DNA of 64,000 bases from Streblospio benedicti (taxonomy: Eukaryota > Annelida > Polychaeta > Spionida > Spionidae), in the NCBI GenBank assembly GCA_019095985.1, contig CM032661.1, positions 34,188,252 to 34,252,251 on the forward strand. Direction: 5' to 3'. The translations under genes and the position numbers were made by a program. The notes under the pieces are model-generated. The model did not search any database and was not told the DNA's origin. It worked only from the letters and a program-made list of their open reading frames with translations. The first letter of the stretch is position 1, and each line of letters begins with the position of its first letter. Positions 63,479 to 64,000 of this stretch are shown here, in pieces.

Positions 63479-64000
63479 TAGGTAAGCAAATAGATCTAGA
63501 TGTCAGAGTCTAGTCACATGTACATTTTAGTGACATGACAAGACTGACGCGTGTCGAGACGCGACCGCATCTATTTCTTTAATCTTTCACTCTCATGATT
63601 GAGTTTGCCTTGTTTATTTTGCTGACACACCACCAATCTTATCAAACTTCATTCACGAATGATTTCAATCACCTGTCCATTCATACAAACTGTCAATGTT
63701 ATCATATGCGTAGATCTAGGTTTTGAAGTGAAACCTTTAGCAGGCTAATATTTGGCTTTTTAATACCGTCTGGGTCCTGGGTCCGGGAGGGTTTTTATAT
63801 ATTTTGCCAATCAAAACATTATGAAAATGCACAATTTGCTAATGAGATCACACAGACACAGTCTATCCATCCTCACGATGCACACCATTCTCCACATTGT
63901 CATATAAGGTCCACTGTCATTAGACAAACATATATGTTAAGAGTATTTGAATTTTTATCAAAACACGACATTGAAAACAAAAAGCAGTACCACTTCCTGG

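Larger units (their letters stand above)
57835..64000. other. Repeat-rich right end without a complete gene
   Basis: Apart from the items listed separately, only short frames are seen (for example 60411-60605, 61119-61370, 62283-62528, all +), without domains. Confidence 0.5.

Overview
The window comes from an AT-rich animal nuclear genome. It has long spliced genes with GT-AG introns, metazoan families (trypsin-like protease, BTB-Kelch, somatomedin-B/7TM receptor, CREC EF-hand protein, 3-hydroxyanthranilate dioxygenase), microsatellites, tRNA-derived and MITE-like repeats, and two 100-N scaffold gaps. Gene content suits a bilaterian invertebrate, probably a lophotrochozoan (brachiopod, mollusc or annelid type). 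This is an inference; no species can be named from the sequence alone. All exon structures were read by eye from open frames, splice consensus and phase agreement.

Layout, left to right. 338-1771 (-): the 5' four exons of a secreted trypsin-family protease, with a TATA/GATA-rich promoter; the gene runs off the left edge. 4590-5869: a foldback element with ~190-bp inverted ends, abutting an intronless BTB-BACK-Kelch gene (5916-7496, +) that has one in-frame TAG inside the BTB domain. 8652-13316 (-): seven exons of a TauE/SafE-type membrane transporter; one of its introns is flanked by an exact 15-nt direct repeat at the splice sites. 14311-17319 (+): a two-exon receptor with signal peptide, somatomedin-B-like domain and seven membrane helices. 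19869-20774 (-): an intronless six-EF-hand CREC protein ending HEEL. 25581-31516 (-): a complete ten-exon HAAO gene, encoding a kynurenine-pathway enzyme that makes the quinolinate precursor for NAD. 33940-36243 (+): an unrecognised four-exon basic protein. 37206-40160: a noisy false duplication around the first gap. 42551-46234 (+): an unrecognised three-exon, Ser/Thr-rich, probably disordered protein. 49947-51092 (+): a small three-exon coiled-coil protein. After the second gap, 51304-53325 holds an LTR-element fossil, then GC-rich tandem arrays (54358-55035) and AT-rich ones. 57357-57830 (+) holds the start of a possible small membrane protein gene, and the rest is repeat-rich, with a solo-LTR-like fossil and a LINE reverse-transcriptase remnant.

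The genes do not form an operon or a pathway; this is an ordinary metazoan neighbourhood. The most striking signals are structural: tandem duplications sitting at or beside splice donors in several genes, including one intron that looks recently born by duplication, and a TA-flanked 178-bp MITE family (CAGTAGAACCTC ends) scattered through introns, one copy lying in the probable HAAO 3' UTR.
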